Of a stretch of DNA of 64,000 nt, positions 17,215-24,953 are shown one piece after another. Origin of the DNA: an uncultured Lachnospiraceae bacterium (lineage in GTDB: Bacteria; Bacillota; Clostridia; Lachnospirales; Lachnospiraceae); contig CAJUBE010000010.1 of assembly GCA_910584725.1 (NCBI GenBank), positions 57,393 through 121,392 on the forward strand, read 5' to 3'. The position numbers and the translations under genes were made by a program. The notes under the pieces are model-generated. The model saw nothing but the letters and a program-made list of their open reading frames with translations. It was not told where the DNA came from and made no database searches. Position 1 is the first letter of the stretch. The number at the start of each line of letters is the position of its first letter.

Positions 17215-18702
17215 TTATTCCACATGGATTTTAAACACAACGGGGAACGCGCTTTTCACGTTTTTGGCTGTGATGCAAAGCCCTGCTTCCTCGATAGACC
17301 AGAGCGGTTTTTCAGTGGCCCCCAGCGTTTCCACATCCCGGATAATCCCGTGAAAATGGGGCTTGTCGGGATCCGGGGAGGCGGCAAGAGAACGGATGGT
17401 GACAGAGCCGCTCTCAGGAAAGTGCAGGCATGCCGCGTAGATGCACCCGTTTCCGGCGGTAAAGCGGAAGTCCTGCGGCGTGTAGGACGGGGCGGCAGCG
17501 TCGGAGAATTGCCCTTCCGTCTCCACGGTGGGGCCTTCCGCCGCATACCGCCAGGGCTTTGACTGGTAGACGGCCTCCCCGTTGACGGAGAGCCACCCGC
17601 CGATATCCCGCAGGATGGCCAGATCCTCCCCGGCAAAGCTGCCGTCCGCCTTAGGCCCTACGTTCAGCAGGAGGTTGCCGTTCTTGCTCACCACGTCGAT
17701 GAGATAGCAGATCAGCTCATAACTGCTCTTGTAGTCTAAGGATGTGGTGTGGCACCAGGAATTGCGGGCCACGGCGGTATCGGTCTGCCAGAGATAGGGC
17801 TTTGCGTCCGCAAACTTGCCCCGCTCCACGTCCACGATGCCGCTGCCGAAGGCCATGGCGTCATGCTTGTAGCAGATGGCGCCTTTCTGTTCCCACCTTG
17901 CGCTGCGGTTGTAGTAGTAGGCCGCGATTTTGCGCAGATACGGCTTGTATGCCTCGTGCTGGATCCACCAGTCGAAATAGAGAAGCTTTGGCTGATAGCG
18001 GTCTATGAGTTCGCAGGTGCGAAGCAGCCAGTCCTCAAGAAACTCCTGGTCGGGATAAGGCCTGGCGAACAGATCCTGATGATCGGGCTGCGTCTGCTCC
18101 GAGGGCCAGTAGAAATCTCCGCAGGAGAGGGGCTCTTTGATGTCGCTGTCAAAGTCCTTTCCGGGCCCCATAAACCAGTGGTGCTCCGCCCGGTGGCTGG
18201 AGGCGCCGAGAATCAGCCCCTGCTTTTCGACAGCGGATTTCAGCTCGCCGAGAATATCCCGTTTCGGGCCCGTGTCGGCGGCATTGTAGACAGAGAGACT
18301 GCTTTTATACATCTGGAAACCGTCGTGGTGCTCCGCCACGGGAATCACATATTTTGCGCCCGCCTTTGCAAAGGTTTCCGCCCAGAAATCGGGATCGAAT
18401 TTTTCCGCCGTAAAGAGGGGAATAAAATCCTTGTAGCCAAAGTTCTTGTGCGGACCGTAAGTTTTGATGTGGTGCTCGTACTCCGGGGTTCCCTGTATGT
18501 ACATATTGCGGGAGTACCACTCGTTGTGGAAGGCGGGCACGCTGTACAGCCCCCAGTGGAGGAAGATGCCGAACTTGGCGGGGGAAAACCAGCGGGGCGG
18601 CTGCAGGGATGTGAGAGAGGCCCAATCGTCGCTATAGGGGCCGTGTGCAATCGTTTTTTCAATGGTTGACAGATACGTTTTTTTGTCGGCTGCTGTATAC
18701 AT
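17215..18702 (-). CDS. Alpha-L-fucosidase, glycoside hydrolase family 29
   Basis: 495 residues, no signal peptide, so it acts in the cytoplasm on imported sugars. GH29 features are clear: KFGIFLHWGLYSVPAF near the N-terminus, YVIPVAEHHDGFQMY, the probable nucleophile aspartate in LLYFDWWIQ, and the family block NGNLLLNVGPKADGSF. A C-terminal beta domain follows. It removes alpha-linked fucose, here presumably from oligosaccharides brought in by the adjacent ABC system. AGGAAAGGA lies before the ATG. TATACT on the reverse strand (about 18776-18781) may be its -10 box. It is first in an operon with the YesN regulator. Confidence 0.92.
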   Translation of the reverse strand: MYTAADKKTYLSTIEKTIAHGPYSDDWASLTSLQPPRWFSPAKFGIFLHWGLYSVPAFHNEWYSRNMYIQGTPEYEHHIKTYGPHKNFGYKDFIPLFTAEKFDPDFWAETFAKAGAKYVIPVAEHHDGFQMYKSSLSVYNAADTGPKRDILGELKSAVEKQGLILGASSHRAEHHWFMGPGKDFDSDIKEPLSCGDFYWPSEQTQPDHQDLFARPYPDQEFLEDWLLRTCELIDRYQPKLLYFDWWIQHEAYKPYLRKIAAYYYNRSARWEQKGAICYKHDAMAFGSGIVDVERGKFADAKPYLWQTDTAVARNSWCHTTSLDYKSSYELICYLIDVVSKNGNLLLNVGPKADGSFAGEDLAILRDIGGWLSVNGEAVYQSKPWRYAAEGPTVETEGQFSDAAAPSYTPQDFRFTAGNGCIYAACLHFPESGSVTIRSLAASPDPDKPHFHGIIRDVETLGATEKPLWSIEEAGLCITAKNVKSAFPVVFKIHVE

Positions 18703-18917
18703 ATGTTTTCCTTTCCTGTGGGCTGTGCCCGATTGGCTTATGCCGGTTCACAGCGGAACCTTTGTTGCCTACAGATATAGTATACCAAAATCTTCGGGAA
18801 AGGGGAAAATTAAATGCGGCGCAGACCTATTTTTCGGCTTCACAAGCGCGGCGTTATTTGTTAGAATAAACCTATGGGGAAAGCTTTGGAAATTTTCTTT
18901 GCGGGGTGGAATAAACT

Positions 18918-18983
18918 ATGACGAACAAAGAGAAAGCGGAGGATTTTTTCGAGTTGTTAAAGAACCAGAACCAAAATAAATGA
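18918..18983 (+). CDS. Possible 21-residue peptide upstream of the degenerate GGDEF gene
   Basis: An ATG at 18918 opens 21 codons (MTNKEKAEDFFELLKNQNQN, then K), charged and helix-prone, ending 19 bp before the next gene. GGGGTGGA lies 8 bases upstream. It could be a real small protein or a translated leader. Too short to judge by homology. The rest of the 300-bp gap 18703-19002 holds the fucosidase ribosome binding site and AT-rich promoter-like sequence. Confidence 0.3.
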   Translation: MTNKEKAEDFFELLKNQNQNK

Positions 18984-19002
18984 ACGGGAGAATGGACGGC
19001 AT

Positions 19003-19929
19003 ATGGACTACAAAGCAATTCCTTTTGAGCAGAGAATCAAAGAAAATATCAGAAGTTATTCCATGGATAACCTGTACGCGCTGGACACGCTGACGGAATA
19101 CTGCAAGGCGTTCAGCGCGGTGACGGACGCCGCTCTTTTAATCACGGAGAGGCACGGAGAGAAGATTGTCTCTGTGGGCGGTTTCGCGGGATTTACGCCG
19201 GATGTGGTCGGTGAGCCGGGGCGGAAAGTCAGGGTATACGGCAGGACGATTGCGCATCTCTATGCCGAGACGGGCAAGGTGGCGGAGGATAAACGGCAGA
19301 ATGTGGAGCGATTGCTGGACGGTTTTGCCGCCATGCTTTCCCATTGGGGTGAGCAGACATATCTGCATACGGAGACGGCGATCTATGCGGATGAAATGGA
19401 GCAGCAGCTGGGTGTACAGCACGTGCAGACGGCCAGAGGGGAGAACGAGGATCCGCTCACCGGGGTATACCACAAGCTCTATTTCGAGGAGCGCATGAAA
19501 GTGATCGATCGGGCGGAAGTGGTGCCTGTGGCGGTCATCAATGTGAATATTAACGACTGGAAATATGTAAACGACAATTTCGGTGACGAGGAGAGCGATC
19601 GCCTGATCAAGACCATCGCGGACATTTTGAAGCAGGAGAAGAAGCCGGACTATGTCATTGGCCGTGTGGACGGGGATGTTTTTATCGTGCTGATTCCCAT
19701 GGCGGAGGACGGTGAGGCGGAGGATTACTGCCGACGGGTGCAGCAGGCGTGTCTATCCTTTGAGGACGAGATTCTTGCGCCGTCCGTTGCCTGCGGCGTC
19801 GTCTACAAGACGAATGTGGAGGAAATGGTCGAGGATAAGCTCGATGACGCGGAGTACGAGATGTTCAATAACAAATTCGAGATCAAAAACGCGCCCGGAT
19901 ACCGGGAACGGCTGGAAAAGAGAAAGTAA
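19003..19929 (+). CDS. Cytoplasmic protein with degenerate GGDEF domain
   Basis: 308 residues, no membrane segment. An N-terminal sensor-like region (about 1-130) precedes a GGDEF-like fold starting at DPLTGVYHKLYFEERM. The signature is VDGDVF in place of GGDEF, lacking the paired glycines and the Asp-Glu catalytic pair, so cyclase activity is unlikely. It may bind nucleotide or act as a scaffold. Its target is unknown. AGAATGGACGG precedes the ATG. Confidence 0.75.
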   Translation: MDYKAIPFEQRIKENIRSYSMDNLYALDTLTEYCKAFSAVTDAALLITERHGEKIVSVGGFAGFTPDVVGEPGRKVRVYGRTIAHLYAETGKVAEDKRQNVERLLDGFAAMLSHWGEQTYLHTETAIYADEMEQQLGVQHVQTARGENEDPLTGVYHKLYFEERMKVIDRAEVVPVAVINVNINDWKYVNDNFGDEESDRLIKTIADILKQEKKPDYVIGRVDGDVFIVLIPMAEDGEAEDYCRRVQQACLSFEDEILAPSVACGVVYKTNVEEMVEDKLDDAEYEMFNNKFEIKNAPGYRERLEKRK

Positions 19930-19950
19930 TGTTTCCGCGAGAGCGAACAG

Positions 19951-19979
19951 GGAGGCCGGCTGACATGCCAGCCTCTTTC
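19951..19979 (+). terminator. Possible terminator after the degenerate GGDEF gene
   Basis: GAGGCCGGC and GCCAGCCTC form a 9-bp arm pair with one C-A mismatch and a 6-base loop, followed by TTTCT. The T-run is weak. Confidence 0.5.
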
Positions 19980-20007
19980 TATGTGCGGAGTCGGAGGACA
20001 GAGGAAT

Positions 20008-20808
20008 ATGATCTATTGCGAGAATTGCCATGCCCCGATGGAAGAGGACAGCGCGAAGTGCCCCTACTGTGGCGCCTTGAACGCCCCCGGCGGTGAAAAA
20101 CAGTATATGGAGCGGCTTTACGATATCAGGAAAGATGTGGAGGAGCTGTCCGATGTGCCGGTTCGGGAATACCGCAGAGAAATCGGGAAAACCGGGCGGG
20201 TCATCCGGGTGGTGTTTCTGGCGGCGGCGGTGCTGGCAGCCTTTGCAGGTCTTTTCTTTCTGGTGAGCCGGAAATTGCTGGATTATGAACCGACGGCGGA
20301 GGAGATCCGTGCCCAGATGGAGTGGGAGAAAGAGGTTTTTCCGAAACTGGACGCCTTGTATGAAGCGGGAGACTACGACGGCGTCATGGAATGCGTATTT
20401 GAAAATCAGGGGGAGTCGTACTATTCCATTTCCAACTGGGCGCACGCGGATTTTATCGATGTATATACCCGGTATCAGCATTGCCAGGAAAGTCTGGCGC
20501 AGGCGGCTGCGGGAGAGTACGATGAGGAGGCGGGCGACTGCATCATAGACATCCTGTTTCTCATACAGGAGAGGCCATACGATTCCTATACGGCGGCGGA
20601 AGAAACGCTGATCGCGGCATATCAGAAGGAAATCAGGGAACAGACCGGCACAGTGTTTGGCGTATCGGAAGAGGCGCTTGACCGCTTGTACGAGGAATGC
20701 TGTGTGGAGGATGAATACGGCGTTTATTTCGACTATCAAACGGCGAAAAAGGAAGTAAAACGTTTTGTAAAAGAACATATCAAAGTAGATGGAAGAAAGG
20801 TAGAATGA
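20008..20808 (+). CDS. Zinc-ribbon membrane protein, first of three
   Basis: About 266 residues. An N-terminal zinc ribbon (CENCHAPMEEDSAKCPYCG) is followed by a linker, one membrane helix (about 69-90, VVFLAAAVLAAFAGLFFLV) and a largely helical, acidic outside domain. Such zinc-ribbon/TM proteins are common in Firmicutes and mostly uncharacterised. ATG at 20008 is chosen because GGAGGACAGAGG precedes it; the in-frame ATG at 19981 has no site. The next gene starts 4 bp later with a similar layout, so the two are likely paralogues in one operon. Confidence 0.75.
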   Translation: MIYCENCHAPMEEDSAKCPYCGALNAPGGEKQYMERLYDIRKDVEELSDVPVREYRREIGKTGRVIRVVFLAAAVLAAFAGLFFLVSRKLLDYEPTAEEIRAQMEWEKEVFPKLDALYEAGDYDGVMECVFENQGESYYSISNWAHADFIDVYTRYQHCQESLAQAAAGEYDEEAGDCIIDILFLIQERPYDSYTAAEETLIAAYQKEIREQTGTVFGVSEEALDRLYEECCVEDEYGVYFDYQTAKKEVKRFVKEHIKVDGRKVE

Positions 20809-20812
20809 GACT

Positions 20813-21589
20813 ATGAAGTGTCCCACATGCGGCGCGAATTTGCAGATCGAGGATGAAAAATGTCCTTTTTGCGGCAATCCGAATCCCTTTGCGGTGAAGC
20901 ATCAGCAGGATATGCGGCAATATCGGCAGGAATTTCAGGAAACGAAACAGGAAGTGGAGAAAAAGACGCTGCATTTCAATTTTTTCACAGCCAGAATTGC
21001 GGTCATTGCGGTGCTTCTTATGATGATTCTGGGGATGGTTTTTGTGATCAATGACGGTCCCCATTACCTCTGGGCAAGGCGGGTAGAAAGAGATATCGCG
21101 AAAAATATGGAAAATTACAGGGCGGAGCTTTCGGCCTGTGAGGAGGCGGGTCAGTGGAGGAGGCTGTATGCCCTTTACGACAACAAAAGCCTCAGCCATA
21201 CCCGGGATTTTCAGGAGTACACAGTGCTCTCTTTTGTGACTTTCGATTATAAGAGCGTTCTCAACCAGATGACCATCTTCAGGGAGGATGAGGGGAAGGG
21301 GGCGGATGCGGTTTCCGCCAGAATTGCATCCCATCTGGACAGCTTTTATAAGACTACCGAACGGCTCACTTATGAGAGCGACTATTTTGACAATAATTAT
21401 ACCCCGGAGCACATGGAAGCCTATGGGCGGATGCGGGAGGATCTGGAAGCGGCGCTTTCTGTCTATTGCCATCTGACGAAGGAGGAGGTGGCATCGCTTG
21501 CTGACTATTCGGTGGTAAAAAAGGCGGCGCTGATAGAAGAAGGTCTGCAAAGAGAGGCGGATGAGAGGAAGGAGGCGGCAGAAGAATGA
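20813..21589 (+). CDS. Zinc-ribbon membrane protein, second of three
   Basis: 258 residues, with N-terminal zinc ribbon CPTCGANLQIEDEKCPFCG, a charged linker, a membrane helix (about 60-80, ARIAVIAVLLMMILGMVFVI) and a C-terminal helical domain. The layout matches the preceding gene; the two outside domains have no recognised name. Its stop overlaps the start of the next gene by 4 bp (ATGA), indicating translational coupling. Confidence 0.75.
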   Translation: MKCPTCGANLQIEDEKCPFCGNPNPFAVKHQQDMRQYRQEFQETKQEVEKKTLHFNFFTARIAVIAVLLMMILGMVFVINDGPHYLWARRVERDIAKNMENYRAELSACEEAGQWRRLYALYDNKSLSHTRDFQEYTVLSFVTFDYKSVLNQMTIFREDEGKGADAVSARIASHLDSFYKTTERLTYESDYFDNNYTPEHMEAYGRMREDLEAALSVYCHLTKEEVASLADYSVVKKAALIEEGLQREADERKEAAEE

Positions 21590-22038
21590 ATGGGCATCAG
21601 CGTACGGAAGGAAAAACGGGCGTTTCGCGAAGGAATCTTTTGTTGAATGGCATTGTGATCCTGCTCTGTGCGATTCTTTGCATCCAGATCGTCACGTTTG
21701 CCAGGGAATCTTCGGATTATCTGAAAGGACCCGAGACAGACGAGGCACTCCTGATCCAGTGGGTCAGCCACCAGAACTATGAGAGGCTTGTGGAAGATGT
21801 GTACCGCTATGAGGCGCTGGGGGTGCCGGTGGAGGGAGACATGGCACAGATTTACGCGGTCGCCCATTACTATGAGGCAGCGATGCTGTATAACGCCCAT
21901 CAGAAGGCGGGAAATACGCAGCAGGCGGAGGAAAAATTTGCCCAGATGCAGGCGTATGAGGAGCAGCTGGGGGAATATGCTTTTGTAAAAGAGGAAATAG
22001 GGGCATTTCTGGGGATGGAAACGGAAAATATAAAATAA
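21586..22038 (+). CDS. Membrane-anchored helical protein, third of the zinc-ribbon operon
   Basis: 150 residues. One N-terminal membrane helix (about 19-38, LLLNGIVILLCAILCIQIV) is followed by an outside, tetratricopeptide-like helical region rich in Tyr and Ala (YEAAMLYNAHQKAGNTQQAE). It lacks the zinc ribbon of its partners. It overlaps the preceding gene by 4 bp. Function unknown. Confidence 0.7.
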   Translation: MNGHQRTEGKTGVSRRNLLLNGIVILLCAILCIQIVTFARESSDYLKGPETDEALLIQWVSHQNYERLVEDVYRYEALGVPVEGDMAQIYAVAHYYEAAMLYNAHQKAGNTQQAEEKFAQMQAYEEQLGEYAFVKEEIGAFLGMETENIK

Positions 22039-22140
22039 GTATTAAATCCCTTTTTCTGGATAAAAACGAGATAATCGGAGAAAATGAAAGAATAGATTAG
22101 AAAATGGGAGAAAAATGCATGTACATTCATGTGAAACCAT

Positions 22141-22169
22141 TTGCAAACACCCGCATATGAAGATAATAT
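22141..22169 (+). promoter_or_regulatory. Promoter of groES-groEL
   Basis: TTGCAA (22141-22146), 17 bp, TAATAT (22164-22169). The CIRCE operator begins 12 bp after the -10 box. Confidence 0.7.
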
Positions 22170-22180
22170 ATGTTCCAGAG

Positions 22181-22207
22181 TTAGCACTCATATGAAGCGA
22201 GTGCTAA
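22181..22207. promoter_or_regulatory. CIRCE operator (HrcA binding site)
   Basis: TTAGCACTC, nine bases, GAGTGCTAA: a perfect match to the CIRCE consensus bound by the heat-shock repressor HrcA. It sits in the 5' leader, directly after the promoter. Confidence 0.97.
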
Positions 22208-22261
22208 CAAATCAAAGGATAAGCACAAAATGTATCACATAATAAGAAGGAGGCAGTTATT

Positions 22262-22549
22262 ATGAAGTTAACACCACTTGGCGACAGAGTTGTATTAAAA
22301 CAGTTGGAAGCGGAGGAGACCACCAAGTCCGGCATCGTGTTGCCCGGACAGAGCAAGGAAAAGCCCCAGCAGGCTGAGGTGATCGCGGTAGGTCCCGGCG
22401 GCGTTGTGGACGGCAAGGAAGTGAAGATGGAAGTGAAGGTCGGAGATCAGGTCATCTACTCCAAGTATTCCGGCACAGAGGTGAAGCTCGGCGAGGATGA
22501 GGAATATATCATCGTGAGACAGAATGATATTTTGGCAGTCGTAGAGTAG
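22262..22549 (+). CDS. groES: Co-chaperonin GroES
   Basis: 95 residues, the usual length. It caps the GroEL chamber during protein folding. MKLTPLGDRVVLKQLEAEE is canonical, the mobile loop is TTKSGIVLPGQSKEKPQQ, and it ends EYIIVRQNDILAVVE. AAGGAGG lies upstream. Regulated by HrcA through the CIRCE element. A 300-bp gap with two palindromic repeats separates it from groEL, unusually long for this operon. Confidence 0.98.
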   Translation: MKLTPLGDRVVLKQLEAEETTKSGIVLPGQSKEKPQQAEVIAVGPGGVVDGKEVKMEVKVGDQVIYSKYSGTEVKLGEDEEYIIVRQNDILAVVE

Positions 22550-22550
22550 A

Positions 22551-22674
22551 GTGAAAAGAACTTCTAAAACTCAGCAGCAGAGGCTGCTTCGTTAAGAAGT
22601 TCTATGTTTCACTCAGGAGAATGCCTGAAATGCGGCATTCTCCGCATTGATTTGAGATTCCGCAGAGCGGAATC
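22551..22674. repeat. Interspersed palindromic repeat, copy A
   Basis: Three nested palindromes in a row. The first is GTGAAAAGAACTTCT...AGAAGTTCTATGTTTCAC (22551-22612) with an inner GCAGC/GCTGC stem. The second is GGAGAATGCC...GGCATTCTCC (22616-22643). The third is GATTCCGC...GCGGAATC (22656-22674). It lies in the groES-groEL gap just before copy B. Same plan as copies B, C and E. Confidence 0.75.
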
Positions 22675-22686
22675 ATGGAGGTTAGC

Positions 22687-22797
22687 GTGAGAAGAACTTC
22701 TAATCACTCGCAGCAAAGGCTGTATCGCAAAGTCAGCATAGCTGATTTGGAAGTTCTAAGTCTCACGCAGGAGAATGCTTGAAAAACAGCATTCTCC
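22687..22797. repeat. Interspersed palindromic repeat, copy B
   Basis: GTGAGAAGAACTTCT...GGAAGTTCTAAGTCTCAC (22687-22766) with inner AGTCAGC/GCTGATT arms, then GGAGAATGCT...AGCATTCTCC (22769-22797). The inner part (GCAGCAAAGGCTG...) closely matches copy C at 41639. Copies A and B in tandem fill almost the whole groES-groEL gap. Confidence 0.75.
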
Positions 22798-22849
22798 GCA
22801 TGGAATAAATGGAAGTAATCAAAATCGAAAATCAGGAGGACATAAAATT

Positions 22850-24475
22850 ATGGCTAAGGAAATTAAGTATGGCGCAGAAGCCAGAGCGGCTTTGGAATCT
22901 GGCGTAAATCAGTTGGCGGACACCGTTAGGGTGACCCTTGGACCGAAGGGCAGAAACGTAGTTCTGGATAAGTCCTACGGCGCGCCCCTCATCACGAACG
23001 ATGGTGTGACCATTGCCAAGGAGATCGAGCTTGCGGATGCGTTTGAAAATATGGGCGCACAGCTTGTCAAGGAAGTGGCGACCAAGACCAACGACGTGGC
23101 AGGTGACGGCACCACCACAGCGACGGTGCTGGCGCAGGCTATGGTGAATGCGGGTATTAAGAATCTGGCGGCAGGCGCGAACCCGATTATTCTGAGAAAG
23201 GGCATGAAGAAAGCGACCGAGACGGCAGTAGACGCGATCGCGAAGATGAGCTCCAAGGTAAACGGCAAAGAGCATATCGCGAGAGTGGCGGCTGTTTCTT
23301 CCGGCGACGACGAAGTAGGTCAGCTGGTGGCGGACGCGATGGAGAAGGTTTCCGGCGACGGCGTGATCACCATCGAGGAGAGCAAGACCATGCTCACGGA
23401 GCTGGATTTGGTGGAAGGTATGCAGTTTGACAGAGGCTACATTTCCGCGTATATGGCAACAGATATGGATAAGATGGAGGCGGTTTTAGAGAATCCCTAC
23501 ATTCTGATTACAGATAAGAAGATCGCAAACATTCAGGAGATCCTGCCCCTCTTGGAGCAGATCGTACAGTCCGGCGCGAAACTGCTGATTATCGCTGAGG
23601 ATGTGGAGGGCGAGGCGCTCACCACCCTGATCGTGAATAAACTGCGCGGCACCTTCAATGTGGTTGCTGTGAAGGCACCCGGCTACGGCGACAGAAGAAA
23701 GGCAATGCTTGAGGATATCGCTATCCTGACAGGCGGTCAGGTGATCAGCTCCGAGCTTGGCTTAGAGCTTAAGGATGCAACCCTCGACCAGCTCGGCCGT
23801 GCGAAGTCCGTTAAAGTGCAGAAAGAGAACACCGTCATCGTGGACGGCGAGGGCGATAAGAAGGAGATTGAGGCAAGAATCGGTCAGATCAAGAAGCAGA
23901 TCGAGGAGACCACTTCCGATTTCGATAAGGAGAAACTGCAGGAGCGTCTTGCGAAACTGGCGGGCGGTGTGGCTGTGATCCGTGTGGGTGCGGCGACAGA
24001 GACCGAGATGAAAGAGGCGAAACTCCGTCTGGAGGACGCGCTTGCTGCAACCAGAGCGGCTGTGGAGGAAGGCATCATTGCCGGCGGCGGTTCCGCATAC
24101 GTGCACGCGGCGAAGGAAGTGGAGAAGATGGCGGAGAAGCTGGAAGGCGATGAAAAGACAGGCGCACAGATCGTTCTCAAGGCTCTCGAAGCGCCCCTGT
24201 TCCACATCGTTGCGAACGCGGGTCTGGAAGGCTCCGTTATCATCAACAAGGTGAGAGAGTCCGAGGTGGGCGTAGGTTTCGACGCGCTGACCGAGGAGTA
24301 TGTGGATATGGTGAAGGCAGGTATCCTTGATCCCGCCAAGGTGACCAGAAGCGCACTGCAGAACGCGACCAGCGTGGCAAGCACCTTGCTCACCACCGAG
24401 TCCGTGGTGGCAAATATCAAAGAACCCGAACCCGCAATGCCCGCAGGCGGTGCCGGCGGCATGGGGATGATGTAA
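22850..24475 (+). CDS. groEL: Chaperonin GroEL
   Basis: 541 residues, full length, ending in the flexible tail GGAGGMGMM. It forms the tetradecameric folding chamber. Recognised blocks: VTLGPKGRNVVLDK (nucleotide), NDGVTIAKEIEL, AGDGTTTATVLAQ (catalytic aspartate), VAAVSSGDDEVG and PGYGDRRKAMLEDIA. ATG at 22850 follows AGGAGGA and gives MAKEIKYGAEAR; in-frame codons from 22775 fall in the repeat. It is expected to be co-transcribed with groES under HrcA control. Confidence 0.98.
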   Translation: MAKEIKYGAEARAALESGVNQLADTVRVTLGPKGRNVVLDKSYGAPLITNDGVTIAKEIELADAFENMGAQLVKEVATKTNDVAGDGTTTATVLAQAMVNAGIKNLAAGANPIILRKGMKKATETAVDAIAKMSSKVNGKEHIARVAAVSSGDDEVGQLVADAMEKVSGDGVITIEESKTMLTELDLVEGMQFDRGYISAYMATDMDKMEAVLENPYILITDKKIANIQEILPLLEQIVQSGAKLLIIAEDVEGEALTTLIVNKLRGTFNVVAVKAPGYGDRRKAMLEDIAILTGGQVISSELGLELKDATLDQLGRAKSVKVQKENTVIVDGEGDKKEIEARIGQIKKQIEETTSDFDKEKLQERLAKLAGGVAVIRVGAATETEMKEAKLRLEDALAATRAAVEEGIIAGGGSAYVHAAKEVEKMAEKLEGDEKTGAQIVLKALEAPLFHIVANAGLEGSVIINKVRESEVGVGFDALTEEYVDMVKAGILDPAKVTRSALQNATSVASTLLTTESVVANIKEPEPAMPAGGAGGMGMM

Positions 24476-24483
24476 GGCGCGAA

Positions 24484-24522
24484 GGAAAAAACAAGCGACG
24501 CGAAGCGGCATTTGTTTTTTCC
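24484..24522 (+). terminator. Hairpin after groEL, probable terminator
   Basis: GGAAAAAACAA and TTGTTTTTTCC form an 11-bp perfect stem around a 17-base loop that itself contains GC-GAA-GC. The T-rich right arm could act as the terminator tract. Confidence 0.55.
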
Positions 24523-24541
24523 GAGCCGTTAACGAGCAAAG

Positions 24542-24760
24542 GTCCGTCGCAGACGGACAGGGAGCGCGTAAGCGCGGCTTTGCGAGTATAACGTAATAAG
24601 CTGCGGCGCAGCAGACAGGAGGAAAGGGCATAGCCCCCAAGCTTGCTTGAGGGGATGTGTCCTTTTCGAGTGGCTGATATGGCGAAGCCAAACGATAGCG
24701 AGAGGCTGTGGCCTCGAGCTAACGCTGCGCCGTAAGAACCAAGTAGCGCAGCAGACAGGA
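24542..24760. other. Hairpin-rich intergenic stretch after groEL
   Basis: No gene is visible. The stretch holds a series of short palindromes: GTCCGTC-GCA-GACGGAC (24542-24558), CCCCCAAGC-TT-GCTTGAGGGG (about 24633-24654) and GAGGC-TGTG-GCCTC. A 15-bp direct repeat GCGCAGCAGACAGGA occurs at 24606-24620 and 24746-24760. This may be a decayed mobile or structural repeat. Confidence 0.5.
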
Positions 24761-24809
24761 AAAGAAGCATGTATTCCAAGATTTATTGTGGATGCGTGCT
24801 TCTTTTTTT
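24761..24809 (+). terminator. Terminator before the arabinofuranosidase region
   Basis: AAGAAGCATG and CGTGCTTCTT pair across a loop of about 25 bases, followed by TTTTT. It separates the groESL side from the regulatory array that follows. Confidence 0.65.
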
Positions 24810-24832
24810 GTCAATTTATTGGAAAATGAGTT

Positions 24833-24904
24833 TGAAGTTGCCTGAAGTTTTCCTGAAGTGAACCTGAAGTTTACTTTGAAGTGATGTTGAAGTAATATAG
24901 AAGT
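24833..24904. repeat. Seven helically phased TGAAGT boxes upstream of the GH51 gene
   Basis: TGAAGT starts at 24833, 24843, 24853, 24865, 24877 and 24888, and AGAAGT at 24899. Steps are 10, 10, 12, 12, 11 and 11 bp, averaging exactly 11, so all boxes face the same side of the helix. Direct repeats at about 11 bp are what OmpR/PhoB-type regulators bind. The array overlaps and precedes the predicted promoter of the GH51 gene. The binding protein is unknown. Confidence 0.65.
24870..24898 (+). promoter_or_regulatory. Predicted promoter of the GH51 gene
   Basis: TTTACT (24870-24875), 17 bp, TAATAT (24893-24898). The weak -35 lies between TGAAGT boxes 4 and 5, which would suit an activator-dependent promoter. 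Confidence 0.5.
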
Positions 24905-24953
24905 AAATCTTTTTTCAATCGAAGATTTTTGGCGCATTGGAATGGAGGAAAAT

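Noticed and set aside
17749..18669. 306-codon forward frame opposite the fucosidase
   Set aside because: GH29 motifs are on the reverse strand; this frame shows none.
22551..22797. Terminator pair isolating groEL from groES
   Set aside because: The hairpins lack T-runs and belong to the interspersed repeat family, so co-transcription is still expected.
23762..24691. 309-codon reverse frame opposite groEL
   Set aside because: Antisense to a universally conserved gene, no motifs.
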